Source: Variovorax ginsengisoli (lineage in GTDB: Bacteria; Pseudomonadota; Gammaproteobacteria; Burkholderiales; Burkholderiaceae_C). From it: a stretch of 64,000 bases of DNA. The stretch is from assembly GCF_006438845.1 (NCBI RefSeq), contig NZ_RCZJ01000004.1, positions 62,001 to 126,000 of the forward strand, written 5' to 3'. Positions within the stretch are counted from its first letter, which is position 1. Each line of letters begins with the position of its first letter. A program made the translations under genes and the position numbers. Positions 50,958 to 59,812 of the stretch are shown piece after piece. Below the pieces are notes generated by a model. The model worked only from the letters and a program-made list of their open reading frames with translations, did not search any database and was not told where the DNA came from.

Positions 50958-52330
50958 AAGGTGTCACCGTGACTCCGATGTCGATGCCGATGAACCTGCC
51001 CGCGCGCAGCGCCAGCCTGAGCCGCCCAGCCACGCTCAGCCTTGCCGGACGCGTCTTCATCGCAGTGCTGCTGATCGTGGTGTTCGAGGGCGCAATCCGC
51101 AAGTGGGTGGCTTCATCCACGACCTTGCCGCTGATCCTGATGCGCGATCTGCTCGCGCTCGGCTTGATCGTCTACGCCTGGTGGGGCGGCCACCTGCGTC
51201 GCTACGCCAAGGTGTCGCTCGTTCTGCTGGCGTGGTCGTGCTGCGTTATCGCCTGGGGGCTGATGCAGCTGGTGGCGGGCGAGAGCTCGCCCGTCGTGTT
51301 CGTCATCGGCCTGCGTTTCTGGCTGCTCTACATCTGGTTCGCGGTGGCCGCCGCATCGACCTTGAACGAGGCTGACTATCGTGCCGCCGTGCGCGCCGCT
51401 GTGTTGGTGATGATAGTGCTCGCCCCGCTGGCGGTGCTGCAGTACTACTCGCCGCCGGGAGCAACGATCAACCGTCAGCTCGAAGGTGATGAAAGCCTGA
51501 TCTTTGTTGTCGTTGCAGGCGTGGTGCGTACCACCGGCACTTTCAGTTTCACTTCCGGCTATTCGACCTACTTGATTTTGGTGGCGCCGCTGATCTTCGG
51601 TGTGCTCGGCGCACGCAAGCGTACTGTCGCCCACCGCATATTCGCCCTCGTGGTTTTCGGCGCCTTCCTCACCGCGAGCGTGGTGAGCGGATCGCGTACG
51701 GCGGTCATTTCATCAGGCTTCATGCTGGGCGCCTACCTGGTGGCCCGGTTCCTGTTCGCAAAAACGCGCGACAAGCCGGCCGCGCTGGGCGCTGCACTGA
51801 TGGCGCTGGCGCTGGTAGGCGCATTTGCATTCTTCCTGTCCGATGCGGTCCAAGTCACGCAGCAGCGCTTTCAGGACGCGGCGGGCGCCGAGGACTTTAC
51901 CGACCGCGTGCTATCGATCTTCGTTGGCGAGCCCTATGTTCTTGGGAATACGACATGGTTGGGTCAAGGCATTGGAGCGGGGTCGAACCTCGCCACTTCG
52001 CTGGGACGCGCCGATGCCGGGAACTTTGGACTGGCCGAGTCTGAAACCGGGCGCATCGTGCTGGAAGGCGGCGTGCTGGGCTTCGCCTTCATCGCGCTCA
52101 AGGTGCTGGTCCTGTTGGCCGGCATGGCGTACAGCGTGCGGCTCTCCGCCGTCCGGCATACCGCCTTTCCGGTGCTGATGTGGCTGGCCTCGGTGATCGC
52201 CATCATGACCTGGCAGGCCATCGGCCAACTCACGGCCAACGCGCTGCTGGGCCTCTTGCTCGGTTATTTCCTGCTGATCTTCCGTTACCCCTCGGGCGAC
52301 TTCTTCCCGGCGCGAACGTCGCCCAAGTGA
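50954..52330 (+). CDS. O-antigen polymerase/ligase-like membrane protein (Wzy-type)
   Basis: This 458-aa protein has about ten to twelve hydrophobic helices with a large external segment near residues 300-370 (FQDAAGAEDFTDRVLSIFVGEP; key GQGIGAGSN). This topology is typical of Wzy polymerases and WaaL-type ligases, whose sequences are poorly conserved. In an EPS locus with Wza and Wzc, polymerase is more likely. ASVVSGSRTAVISSGF follows a helix, like the SGSRT motif of WaaL/Wzy. Confidence 0.75.
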   Translation: MKGVTVTPMSMPMNLPARSASLSRPATLSLAGRVFIAVLLIVVFEGAIRKWVASSTTLPLILMRDLLALGLIVYAWWGGHLRRYAKVSLVLLAWSCCVIAWGLMQLVAGESSPVVFVIGLRFWLLYIWFAVAAASTLNEADYRAAVRAAVLVMIVLAPLAVLQYYSPPGATINRQLEGDESLIFVVVAGVVRTTGTFSFTSGYSTYLILVAPLIFGVLGARKRTVAHRIFALVVFGAFLTASVVSGSRTAVISSGFMLGAYLVARFLFAKTRDKPAALGAALMALALVGAFAFFLSDAVQVTQQRFQDAAGAEDFTDRVLSIFVGEPYVLGNTTWLGQGIGAGSNLATSLGRADAGNFGLAESETGRIVLEGGVLGFAFIALKVLVLLAGMAYSVRLSAVRHTAFPVLMWLASVIAIMTWQAIGQLTANALLGLLLGYFLLIFRYPSGDFFPARTSPK

Positions 52331-52379
52331 ACCCCCGCGGCGTCAACCGCCGGCCAGGTTCGCGCTCTTTTCCGCACCG

Positions 52380-53612
52380 ATGAAACTTCTCGTCTACGGC
52401 ATCAACTTCGCGCCAGAACTCACTGGCATCGGCAAGTACACCGGGGAGATGGTCGCATGGCTCGCAGCCCGCGGCCACGACGTGCGCGTCGTCACCGCGC
52501 CGCCCTACTACCCGGAATGGAAGGTGCGCGACGGGTACAGCGCGACGCGCTATGCGCGCGAGGAATGGAATGGCGCACAGGTGTTTCGCACGCCGCTGTG
52601 GGTGCCGACCCGCGTGAACGGCGCACGGCGCCTGTTGCATCTTGCAAGCTTCGCGCTCGCCAGCATCCCGGCGCTCTTCGCGCAATGGCGCTGGAAGCCC
52701 GACCTGGTCTGGATGACCGAGCCGCCCCTGCTCTGCACGCCGGCCGGCCTGCTTTTTGCGCGGCTGCGCTCGGCCAAATCGTGGCTGCATATCCAGGATT
52801 ACGAAGTCGACGCGGCTTTCGAACTCGGCTTGCTCGAAGGCGCCAAACTTCGCGCCTTCGTCACGGCCATCGAGCGGGGTCTGCTGCGCCGCTTCGACCG
52901 CGTGTCGACCATTTCCCAGCGGATGCTCGAGCGCGCCAGCGGCAAGGGCGTGACCGCTGCGCGCCTGCTGTCGTTCCCGAACTGGGCCGACGTCTCGGCC
53001 ATCCGCCCGCTCGCCTCGCCCAGCCTTTACCGCGCTCAACTGGGCATCGCCGATGACGCCGTGGTTGCGCTCTATTCCGGCAACATGGGCGCCAAGCAAG
53101 GACTGGAACTGTTGGCAGAGCTGGCGATGAAGCTGCAGGAGCGGCCCGACATCGTGTTCGTGCTGTGCGGCAACGGCGCCGGTCGCGAAGCGCTGATGGC
53201 CCGCTGTGCGGGCTTGAAGAATGTGTACTTCATGGACCTCCAGCCCGTGGAACGGCTGGGAGATCTGCTCGGTCTGGCCGATGTCCATCTGCTGCCGCAA
53301 CGCGCCGATGCAGCGGATTTGGTGATGCCGTCGAAACTCACAGGCATGCTCAGCAGTGGCCGGCCGGTGCTCGCAGGCGCGCGGCCCGACACCGAACTGG
53401 GCCAAGTGGTCGCGCAGTGCGGCCGCATCGTGCCGCCCGAGGACGCGCAGGCCTTTGCCGACGCGCTGCTGCTGCTCGCCGGCCAGCCTGAACTGCGTCG
53501 CGAACTCGGCGTGCGCGCGCGCACCTATGCCGAAGACCGCTTCGCCAGGGACGCGGTGCTTGCGCGCTTCGAACGCGATCTGCAGGACTGCATCGCACAA
53601 ACAGCGGCCTGA
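52380..53612 (+). CDS. WcaI-like glycosyltransferase (GT-B, family 4)
   Basis: This 410-aa protein begins LLVYGINFAPELTGIGKYTGEM, close to colanic-acid WcaI, and continues with VRVVTAPPYYPEWKV, WMTEPPLLCTPAGLLFA and LHIQDYEVDAAFELGLL. The nucleotide-sugar half shows LYSGNMGAKQGLELL, VLCGNGAGREAL and PSKLTGMLSSGRPVLAGA. It probably adds a sugar to the lipid-linked repeat unit on the cytoplasmic side. It ends the rightward EPS arm at a bidirectional terminator. Confidence 0.9.
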   Translation: MKLLVYGINFAPELTGIGKYTGEMVAWLAARGHDVRVVTAPPYYPEWKVRDGYSATRYAREEWNGAQVFRTPLWVPTRVNGARRLLHLASFALASIPALFAQWRWKPDLVWMTEPPLLCTPAGLLFARLRSAKSWLHIQDYEVDAAFELGLLEGAKLRAFVTAIERGLLRRFDRVSTISQRMLERASGKGVTAARLLSFPNWADVSAIRPLASPSLYRAQLGIADDAVVALYSGNMGAKQGLELLAELAMKLQERPDIVFVLCGNGAGREALMARCAGLKNVYFMDLQPVERLGDLLGLADVHLLPQRADAADLVMPSKLTGMLSSGRPVLAGARPDTELGQVVAQCGRIVPPEDAQAFADALLLLAGQPELRRELGVRARTYAEDRFARDAVLARFERDLQDCIAQTAA

Positions 53613-53713
53613 CCTCGCTGGCGGTGCGCGACCAGCGCGTCGTCGACACGGCAGCGCAGCGGGTGCGCCAGCCAGGCATTGGCCGCCTCGGACACCCTCT
53701 TGGCCGCACATGA

Positions 53714-53740
53714 AAAAACCGCCCTCGGGCGGTTTTTTTC
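53714..53740. terminator. Bidirectional terminator between converging EPS arms
   Basis: CCGCCC (53720-53725) and GGGCGG (53728-53733) are flanked by six A residues on one side and seven T residues on the other. The hairpin with U-tract works in both directions. It lies in the 152-nt gap between the WcaI-like and Wzc genes. Confidence 0.88.
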
Positions 53741-53764
53741 TTCAACAGGGCCTGCGCCCGTCGC

Positions 53765-56020
53765 TCACTGTTCGTCCGGCAGGATGCTCTCGTAGTTGTA
53801 GTTGGTGTAGCGATAACGGCCGTACTTGTAGGTGCTGTAGGCGCGACGGTCCACGTTCATGGCATTGAGCAGCACACCGGTCGCTGCGCGGCCACCCAGC
53901 GACAGGCGACGGGTGCTTTCCTTGAGCTCGCCCATGGTCGACTGGTCGGCACGCGCCACCAGCAGCACGGTGCCGGTGTGTGCGGCGACCGTCATGGTGT
54001 CGGCAGCCACCAGCACGGGCGGCGTGTCGATCACGATCAGGTCGTACAGCTCCGAGAGCTTTTCCAGCGTGTTCTTGAACGACTCCGACACCAGCAGTTC
54101 GGAAGGGTTGGGCGGCAGTTGGCCGGTGGCCAGGAAGTCGAGATCGGGCACGACCTGGCGGTGCACGGTCTGCTGCACGGTCAGGCTGCCGGCGATCAGC
54201 TCCGACAGGCCGCCATGGCGCTGCAGGCCGAAGTACTGGTGCGCATGGCCGCGGCGCATGTCGGCGTCGATCAGCAGCGTGCGCTTGCCGGCTGCGGCCA
54301 TCAGCGCCGCGAAGTTGGCAGTGACGAAGCTCTTGCCCACGCCAGGCGTGGCGCCGGTGATCAGCACGCGGTTGTTGGGGGATTCGAGCATTGCGAACTG
54401 CATCGCAGTGCGCAGGCTGCGCAGACTCTCGATGGCCGGATCGTCGGGATGCTCGATGGCCAGCAGTCGCACGCCGGTAGCGCCCGTCAGGCGGCGCTTG
54501 GCGATGGCGTTCTGTGCACCGCTCAGAGGGATGGTCGAAAACACGGGCAGGCCGCTGTGCGTCTCGACTTCGTGCGGGTCGCGGATGCGCTGTTCGATGA
54601 AGGCGTTGCGCAGGAAGGCAGCGATGATGCCCAGGAACAGGCCGAGCGCCAGTGCCGCCCCGACCACCACGCTGCGGCTCGGCTTGACTGGCACGTCCGG
54701 CACCACGGCGTCGTCGAGCACGCGCACGTTGCCGACCTTGCCTTCCTTGACCAGGCGCAGTTGCAGCGCGTTGTTGAGCAGCGACTGGTAGAGCTCGGTG
54801 TTGACCTTCACGTCGCGTTCCATGCGCACGGCTTCCTGCTGGATCGCCGGGAGGCCCTTGATGCGGTTCTGGATGCCCCCGATGTCGCGCTGCAGCGCAG
54901 CGATCTGCGCGTCGAGCGTCTGCACCGACGGATGGGCGGCTGTGAAGCGGCTTTCGAGTTCGCGGCGGCGTTGCTGAGCTTCGAGCAACTTGCTCTGGCG
55001 ATCGACCGCCTCGCCAAGCACGGCCGTGGCTTCTTCGCCGAAAGCGACCGTGGCCTTCTGGTTGCGGAAGCGGTTGTAGACCTCTTCCGATGCCTCCAGC
55101 TGCCGCTTGAATTGCGGCAGTTGGATGTCGAGGAACGCCAGCGTCTTTTGCGCCTCCGCAGCCTTGCGCTCGATGTTCTGGCGCACGTACTGGGCACCCA
55201 CGGCGTTGAGAACACGGGTGATCTGATAGGGGTCTTCACCCTGCATGCCGACTTCGATGATCCCCGACTGGCGACCACGCTCGAGCAGCTTCAAACCGGA
55301 CTGCACGCCGCCGATCGTCGCCGACTTGCCGGAGCGGACCAGGTCGTATTGCGCACCGGCCTTCCCAGTGAGCTCGTCGATCATGAGAACGATCGAGCCA
55401 CCGGGAGCTTCCGCCTTGAGCAGCGTTCCCACTGTCCCGCTGAGGGGTGCGGCAAGCTGTGGATGTTCCAAGGTGTACTGGCCGCCGCCCTTGGCGGTCA
55501 CCCGAAATTCCGAGCCCTCGAGACCCGCCGGAACATCGAACTGCGACGTGACGATCCGCTCGGTGCCGGACACGTAGCCATCGAACCCCAGGAAGCCTGG
55601 GTCCGACAAGCCGCTGGAGTGGCGTGCCAGCCAGCCGCCGATCAGAGGCACGTAACGCGGATGGTTGGTGATGTAAAGCTTGGTCGCCTCCACTGCCGGC
55701 GCCACCACCATGCGCGAGCGGATGATTTCCATCTCCGCGGTGGTCGGCGTGCGGATGTCGAACAGCCCCGCGGCCTCGCCGAGCGGGCCTTTGGAGTTGC
55801 TGTCTCCGCCATCTTCCACCTGGATCACGACGGCAGCCTCGAAGGTGGGTCGCGCCAACAGCGCATAGGCCACGCCGATGGCCAGCACGACCAGCGTGAT
55901 CGCAAGGATCAACCACTTGTGCGATCGCAGCACGTCGATATAGCGGCCGAAGTCGACTTCGCCACCGTCCTCGCTGGCGTTCGAGGTGGCGGTGGGGGTT
56001 TGAGAAAAGGTGGAAGTCAT
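53765..56020 (-). CDS. wzc: Wzc-type polysaccharide co-polymerase/tyrosine autokinase
   Basis: This 751-aa protein joins a Wzz-like chain-length domain (helix near residues 37-56, second helix near 445-465) to a cytoplasmic BY-kinase. Walker A is GATPGVGKS near residue 558, Walker A' LLIDADMRRGHAH and Walker B LIVIDTPPVL. The C-terminus carries a Tyr cluster (seven Tyr in YSTYKYGRYRYTNYNY) for autophosphorylation. A coiled-coil region lies at about 285-420. The start ATG 56020 is preferred to TTG 56023. It follows wza, 36 nt downstream; no Wzb phosphatase is present in the window. Confidence 0.95.
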   Translation of the reverse strand: MTSTFSQTPTATSNASEDGGEVDFGRYIDVLRSHKWLILAITLVVLAIGVAYALLARPTFEAAVVIQVEDGGDSNSKGPLGEAAGLFDIRTPTTAEMEIIRSRMVVAPAVEATKLYITNHPRYVPLIGGWLARHSSGLSDPGFLGFDGYVSGTERIVTSQFDVPAGLEGSEFRVTAKGGGQYTLEHPQLAAPLSGTVGTLLKAEAPGGSIVLMIDELTGKAGAQYDLVRSGKSATIGGVQSGLKLLERGRQSGIIEVGMQGEDPYQITRVLNAVGAQYVRQNIERKAAEAQKTLAFLDIQLPQFKRQLEASEEVYNRFRNQKATVAFGEEATAVLGEAVDRQSKLLEAQQRRRELESRFTAAHPSVQTLDAQIAALQRDIGGIQNRIKGLPAIQQEAVRMERDVKVNTELYQSLLNNALQLRLVKEGKVGNVRVLDDAVVPDVPVKPSRSVVVGAALALGLFLGIIAAFLRNAFIEQRIRDPHEVETHSGLPVFSTIPLSGAQNAIAKRRLTGATGVRLLAIEHPDDPAIESLRSLRTAMQFAMLESPNNRVLITGATPGVGKSFVTANFAALMAAAGKRTLLIDADMRRGHAHQYFGLQRHGGLSELIAGSLTVQQTVHRQVVPDLDFLATGQLPPNPSELLVSESFKNTLEKLSELYDLIVIDTPPVLVAADTMTVAAHTGTVLLVARADQSTMGELKESTRRLSLGGRAATGVLLNAMNVDRRAYSTYKYGRYRYTNYNYESILPDEQ

Positions 56021-56056
56021 CAACTGGATACTCTTGAAATGCGATGAACCCGAGGA

Positions 56057-57211
56057 TCAGCGCGTCGACGGACGCTGCAGATCGCGCACCGAATTCGCTG
56101 TGGCCGTCGACGGGATGATCAGGTTGATCACGCGGTTCCAGCGCACCAGCGGGACCGGGTCGACGTAAACCACGTCACGCGGACGCAGCGCAAATTGATC
56201 GGCAAGGGCCAGCGCCATGGGCGTGCGCGCGTCGAGATGGAACAGCGACCGGCCGCCCTTGGCCTCGTTGCGCACCACGTAGATCTGCCGCGGGTTGGCC
56301 AGGTTGAGATTGACGCCGCCGACCTCGCTGAGCGCTTCGTTGAGGGTCATGCGGCCGTTGCGCATCGGGATTGCCGCTTGCTGCAGGACTTCGCCCATCA
56401 CGGTGATCTTGCGTTCGTCGCGGCCGCGCACCATCACCATGTCGCCGTTCTTCAGCGGGATGCGCGTGGGATCGATGCCCACCTCGGCCATTGCCATCAG
56501 GTCCAGCGCGGAGCTGACGCCGTTGCGGGTCAGCGTGACGAAGGAACGATCACCGTTCGGCGTGAAGCCGCCCGCCCGGCTGAGCGCCTCGGCCAGGGTC
56601 ATCGGAATGTCGGTGAACACCATCAGGCCCGGCGTGCGCACCTCGCCTTCGATATAGGCGCGCTTGCTGCGGAAGGCGGTCACGCGAACACTCAGCTGCG
56701 GGCTCTTGAAGACCCGCGACAGGCGCTGGATCAGCGTGTCTTCGACCTGCTGAACCGTCATGCCGGCCGCGTTGATCGGACCGGCGTACGGAAACGTCAG
56801 CTGGCCGGTGTTCGAGACGATGAAGCCCGGTGCCGGCGAGATGCTCGCCGGGTCCGCCACAGTGGTGGCCGGGGTGTCGCTGAAAGCGATTTCCGGGTGG
56901 TCGTAGACCACGATGCCGACCACGTCGCCGGGGCCGATGCGATAAGGCTCAGGTTCTCCGACCAGCGCCTGAATGTCGGGGCCGACCGTCGAAGGCATGG
57001 CGCGGTTCTGCGCCTGGATCAACTCCGGCGTGATCGCGGTCAGCGCGCCGGGCGGCGGCGGGTCCTCGTTCGGGCCGGCATAGCCCGCGGGCGACACGGC
57101 TTGGTCCGCGTCGCCACTGGCAGAACTGAAGCCCGGAGCGAGCGGTGCGCAACCCTGCAACAAGAATGCTGCAGAGGCGAACAAGGCGGCGTGTACTACA
57201 AAACTTTTCAA
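56057..57211 (-). CDS. wza: Wza-like outer-membrane polysaccharide export lipoprotein
   Basis: This 384-aa protein has a lipoprotein signal (FLLQGCAPL, Cys20), then the Poly_export domain (YRIGPGDVVGIVVYDHPE, LTFPYAGPINAAGMTVQQVE) and SLBB repeats (RAYIEGEVRTPGLMVFTD and KITVMGEVLQQAAIPM). The C-terminus is amphipathic. The proposed start is TTG 57211, with GGAG 10 nt upstream; no ATG gives the signal peptide. A promoter flanked by an inverted repeat lies directly upstream. Confidence 0.93.
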   Translation of the reverse strand: MKSFVVHAALFASAAFLLQGCAPLAPGFSSASGDADQAVSPAGYAGPNEDPPPPGALTAITPELIQAQNRAMPSTVGPDIQALVGEPEPYRIGPGDVVGIVVYDHPEIAFSDTPATTVADPASISPAPGFIVSNTGQLTFPYAGPINAAGMTVQQVEDTLIQRLSRVFKSPQLSVRVTAFRSKRAYIEGEVRTPGLMVFTDIPMTLAEALSRAGGFTPNGDRSFVTLTRNGVSSALDLMAMAEVGIDPTRIPLKNGDMVMVRGRDERKITVMGEVLQQAAIPMRNGRMTLNEALSEVGGVNLNLANPRQIYVVRNEAKGGRSLFHLDARTPMALALADQFALRPRDVVYVDPVPLVRWNRVINLIIPSTATANSVRDLQRPSTR

Positions 57212-57246
57212 ACCTGACTCCGCTGGACCAAAAATGAATACTTTTG

Positions 57247-57296
57247 GAAACAGTTGCGACTGTACAGCAGGTCTCGTGTTTCTTTCAAACTGTTTC
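57247..57296. promoter_or_regulatory. Perfect inverted repeat bracketing the wza promoter
   Basis: GAAACAGTT (57247-57255) and AACTGTTTC (57288-57296) are perfect inverted 9-mers with centres 41 bp apart, about four helical turns. Between them lies an 8-bp palindrome CTGTACAG (57260-57267). The arrangement fits a dimeric or looping regulator controlling wza-wzc. A hairpin in RNA is also possible. Confidence 0.5.
57259..57288 (-). promoter_or_regulatory. Candidate sigma-70 promoter for wza-wzc
   Basis: On the minus strand TTGAAA (complement of 57283-57288) and TACAGT (complement of 57259-57264) are spaced by 18 nt. Transcription would start about 40 nt before the TTG start codon of wza. The -35 abuts one arm of the inverted repeat. 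Confidence 0.5.
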
Positions 57297-57423
57297 TTGA
57301 TTGGGTACTTTTAGCGTATGGCATGTGCGAAGAGAACGAGCCGGCAGGGCATTCAAAACGCGCCAAAACACCATCCGTCGACGAAAGAATGCTATGAAAA
57401 ACAGAGCGGTCCAGGCTTGAGAA

Positions 57424-57446
57424 AGACCTAGCTGAGCTAGTGGTCT
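57424..57446 (-). terminator. Weak terminator-like hairpin at the end of hemY
   Basis: AGACC/GGTCT and TAGCT/AGCTA pair around a one-base centre with a two-base bulge; leftward the hairpin is followed by TTTCTC. It overlaps the hemY stop codon. The T-tract is poor, so termination is uncertain. Confidence 0.35.
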
Positions 57447-58717
57447 TCCGTCAGCGCGGCGCGTTTCCATGCCGCAAGTGCCTGTGGCGCGTCGTTCCGC
57501 GCCTCGGCCAACTCGGCCAAGGCCAGCCAAGCACGCCGATGCAGTTCGGCATCCTGCAAGCCCTGCCCGGCCTGCGCCAGCAACTGTTGCGCCTTGCCCC
57601 AGAGCTGGCGCTTCATGCAAGCCATACCCGCCAGATACTGCAGATTGGCATCGCGAGGGTCGTTGCGCTGGGCACTTTCGATGCGCGCCAGCCAGTCGGC
57701 ATCGACCGAGTCCAGCCCGGCCTCCAGCGCGCGGGCCAGCCTCACGCGAAGTTCGTCGCTCAGGCTGCGTGGCTGAATCACCATGCGCTCCCACACCGGC
57801 AGCAGCCAGTTGCGCGCCATCGCCAGATCTCCGTGAAGCGCCACCATGCGCTGCGCCGCGTGGATCGCCACCTCCGGCATTTCGCGCTCGCTCGTCTCGA
57901 GCGACTCCCACGCCCGGAGCAACTGCGCCGCGTCGTGGGCGGCCGACAGAACGTCGGTCGCCAACCCACGCAAGATCACGCGTGCCGCTGCGCCGGAAAA
58001 GGCGCGGTGTTTGGCGAGCAAGCGTGCGGTCTGCAATGCTTCAAGCGTGCGCTGGTCCAGGCGCGCGGCCTTGAGATGCAACCGCAATGCGAGCGTGCGG
58101 CGCTGGACGCCCTGCGGAAGCTCTTCGAGCCGTGCCAGGGCGGCCGAGGGATCGCGATCTTCGAGCGCCCAGCGCGCTGCGCGCAACTGAACGCCTTCGC
58201 GCGTTTCGGGGCTGAGCACGCCGCGCTCCGCACTTTCGTTGAGCGCCTGTTGCAGATGGGCATCGCGCGCCGGCCGGTCCTGCAGTGACTGGGCGCTTTC
58301 CGCGGCCAGCAGGTGCGACAGCACCCGCAGCTGGCGGGCCTGCGGCAGCGCGACGTCGAGCGCCTCCAGCGTGCGTTCCTGCGCCAGTGCCGCCAGGGCG
58401 GCCTTGCGGGCGCGGGAAAAACGTCCGGCCATGAGCTGCACCATGGCGTCGAGCAGCGCCGCATGCAGCGAGCGTTCCTTCTGCTGCACCCGCCACTGGC
58501 GCGCCTGATGCGGCAAAGAGAACAGCGCGGCCAGCGCGCGCAATGCCACATGCAGCAACACGAAGGCACCCGCCAGCAGCAGCAGCACCAGGTTCAGCGA
58601 GAGATCGACCCGCCACGGCGGCCAGAACACGGTCACCGTGCCCTGGTTGTTGCCGGCGAACAGCGCCACGGCGGCAGCGATGCCGAACAGCGCGAGAAGC
58701 CAGAGTGCGGCGCGCAT
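57437..58717 (-). CDS. hemY: HemY-type membrane TPR protein
   Basis: This 426-aa protein has two N-terminal transmembrane helices (LWLLALFGIAAAVALFAG and LNLVLLLLAGAFVLLHVALR; ends at about residue 62) separated by the conserved GTVTVFWPPWRVDLS loop. TPR-like helices follow. Gamma/betaproteobacterial HemY is linked to protohaem synthesis, with no defined activity; it differs from the Bacillus oxidase of the same name. It is the last gene of hemC-hemD-hemX-hemY. Confidence 0.92.
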   Translation of the reverse strand: MRAALWLLALFGIAAAVALFAGNNQGTVTVFWPPWRVDLSLNLVLLLLAGAFVLLHVALRALAALFSLPHQARQWRVQQKERSLHAALLDAMVQLMAGRFSRARKAALAALAQERTLEALDVALPQARQLRVLSHLLAAESAQSLQDRPARDAHLQQALNESAERGVLSPETREGVQLRAARWALEDRDPSAALARLEELPQGVQRRTLALRLHLKAARLDQRTLEALQTARLLAKHRAFSGAAARVILRGLATDVLSAAHDAAQLLRAWESLETSEREMPEVAIHAAQRMVALHGDLAMARNWLLPVWERMVIQPRSLSDELRVRLARALEAGLDSVDADWLARIESAQRNDPRDANLQYLAGMACMKRQLWGKAQQLLAQAGQGLQDAELHRRAWLALAELAEARNDAPQALAAWKRAALTEDH

Positions 58718-58720
58718 CGG

Positions 58721-59812
58721 TCAGCGGCCGGCGGCGGCGGTCGCCAGGGCCGCCAGGGTGTCGTCCACCCGGGGCGGCTCGGCGGTGCGCACCTGCAACT
58801 GCAATTGCTGCAATTGCGTGGCGGCCATCTGAACGCGGCGCGACGAGGGGTCGAAGTAACGGTTGAGCGAAGCCGCGACCAGCGTCAGCTCGCTGCGCGC
58901 CGTGTCGACCTGGCGCGACAGCAGCGCCAGGCGCGCGTTGAGCAGCTTGAGCTTGAGGTTCTCGCGCAGAAAGAAGGTCTGGTCGGGCGACAGCAGCACG
59001 GCCTCGGGCCGCTCGATGCGCCCGACGCGCACCAGCGAGCGGGCCTCGCCACGCACCGTCAACAGGATGCGCTCCCACCACGGTGCATCGACCGGGATCG
59101 GTTCGGCCTGCCAGCCAGTGCCGCTGCCACCGAGGGCGCTGCGCACCCCCACGGCATTGAGCGTGGGCAATTCGTCCACGCCGCGCATCAGTTCGTCGAG
59201 CTTGAGCAGGGCATCGCTGCCGTCGCCGCTGGCGCCGGCGCGCAGGCGGTCGGCGTCGCGCTGGACCGCGCGCTGCAGCGGGGCGAGACGCGGTTGGGCG
59301 GCGCGCGTGATGCGCACGTCGGCGGCCTTGAGCGCGGCGAGCAACGGCTCGACGTTGCCGGTCACCTGCGCCTGCTGCAGCGCCAGACGCACCGCCGACT
59401 CGATGTCGACCACCAGGTTCTCGTCACGCGAGCGCGACAGGCTCTGCATGAGTTCTTCCAGTTGCGAGCGCTGCAGCGCCACCTCGGCGACGCGGCTTTC
59501 CGCCAGCGCGAGCCGTGCGGCGGTGTCGCGCACTGTTTCGTGCGCCTGGCGTGCCAGCGTGCGCGCTTCGAGCGACTGCGCCAAGGCGTCACCGCTCTGG
59601 CGCGCCAATTGCTCCTGCATGCCGCCGACCTTCTGCCAGAGCACCAGCACCATCACCAGCGCAGCGAGCGCCATCAATGCGAGCAGACCCAGAACGATGC
59701 GCGACAGCGCCATGGCGCCGAGCGAAGGCAGGGGGTGCACCGCGACCGGTACCGGTGTCCGTGCGGTGCTGCCCGGCACGCTTTCTTCGGGGGTCGGGGA
59801 CGCAGAACTCAT
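58721..59812 (-). CDS. hemX: HemX-like membrane protein (uroporphyrinogen-III methyltransferase-like)
   Basis: This 363-aa protein has a cytoplasmic Pro-rich lead, one transmembrane helix near residues 36-58 (IVLGLLALMALAALVMVLVLW) and a helical coiled region. A late segment reads WWERILLTVRGEARSLVRVGRI with LSPDQTFFLRENLKLKLLNARLALL (key FFLRENLKLKLL), typical of HemX. Despite the family name, no SAM-methylase motif is visible. It overlaps hemD by 4 nt and precedes hemY. Confidence 0.9.
   Translation of the reverse strand: MSSASPTPEESVPGSTARTPVPVAVHPLPSLGAMALSRIVLGLLALMALAALVMVLVLWQKVGGMQEQLARQSGDALAQSLEARTLARQAHETVRDTAARLALAESRVAEVALQRSQLEELMQSLSRSRDENLVVDIESAVRLALQQAQVTGNVEPLLAALKAADVRITRAAQPRLAPLQRAVQRDADRLRAGASGDGSDALLKLDELMRGVDELPTLNAVGVRSALGGSGTGWQAEPIPVDAPWWERILLTVRGEARSLVRVGRIERPEAVLLSPDQTFFLRENLKLKLLNARLALLSRQVDTARSELTLVAASLNRYFDPSSRRVQMAATQLQQLQLQVRTAEPPRVDDTLAALATAAAGR

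Noticed and set aside
53978-56047. A 689-codon plus-strand open frame opposite wzc
   Set aside because: Wzc is well supported on the other strand by Walker motifs and a Tyr cluster; the opposite frame has no domain and no ribosome-binding site.
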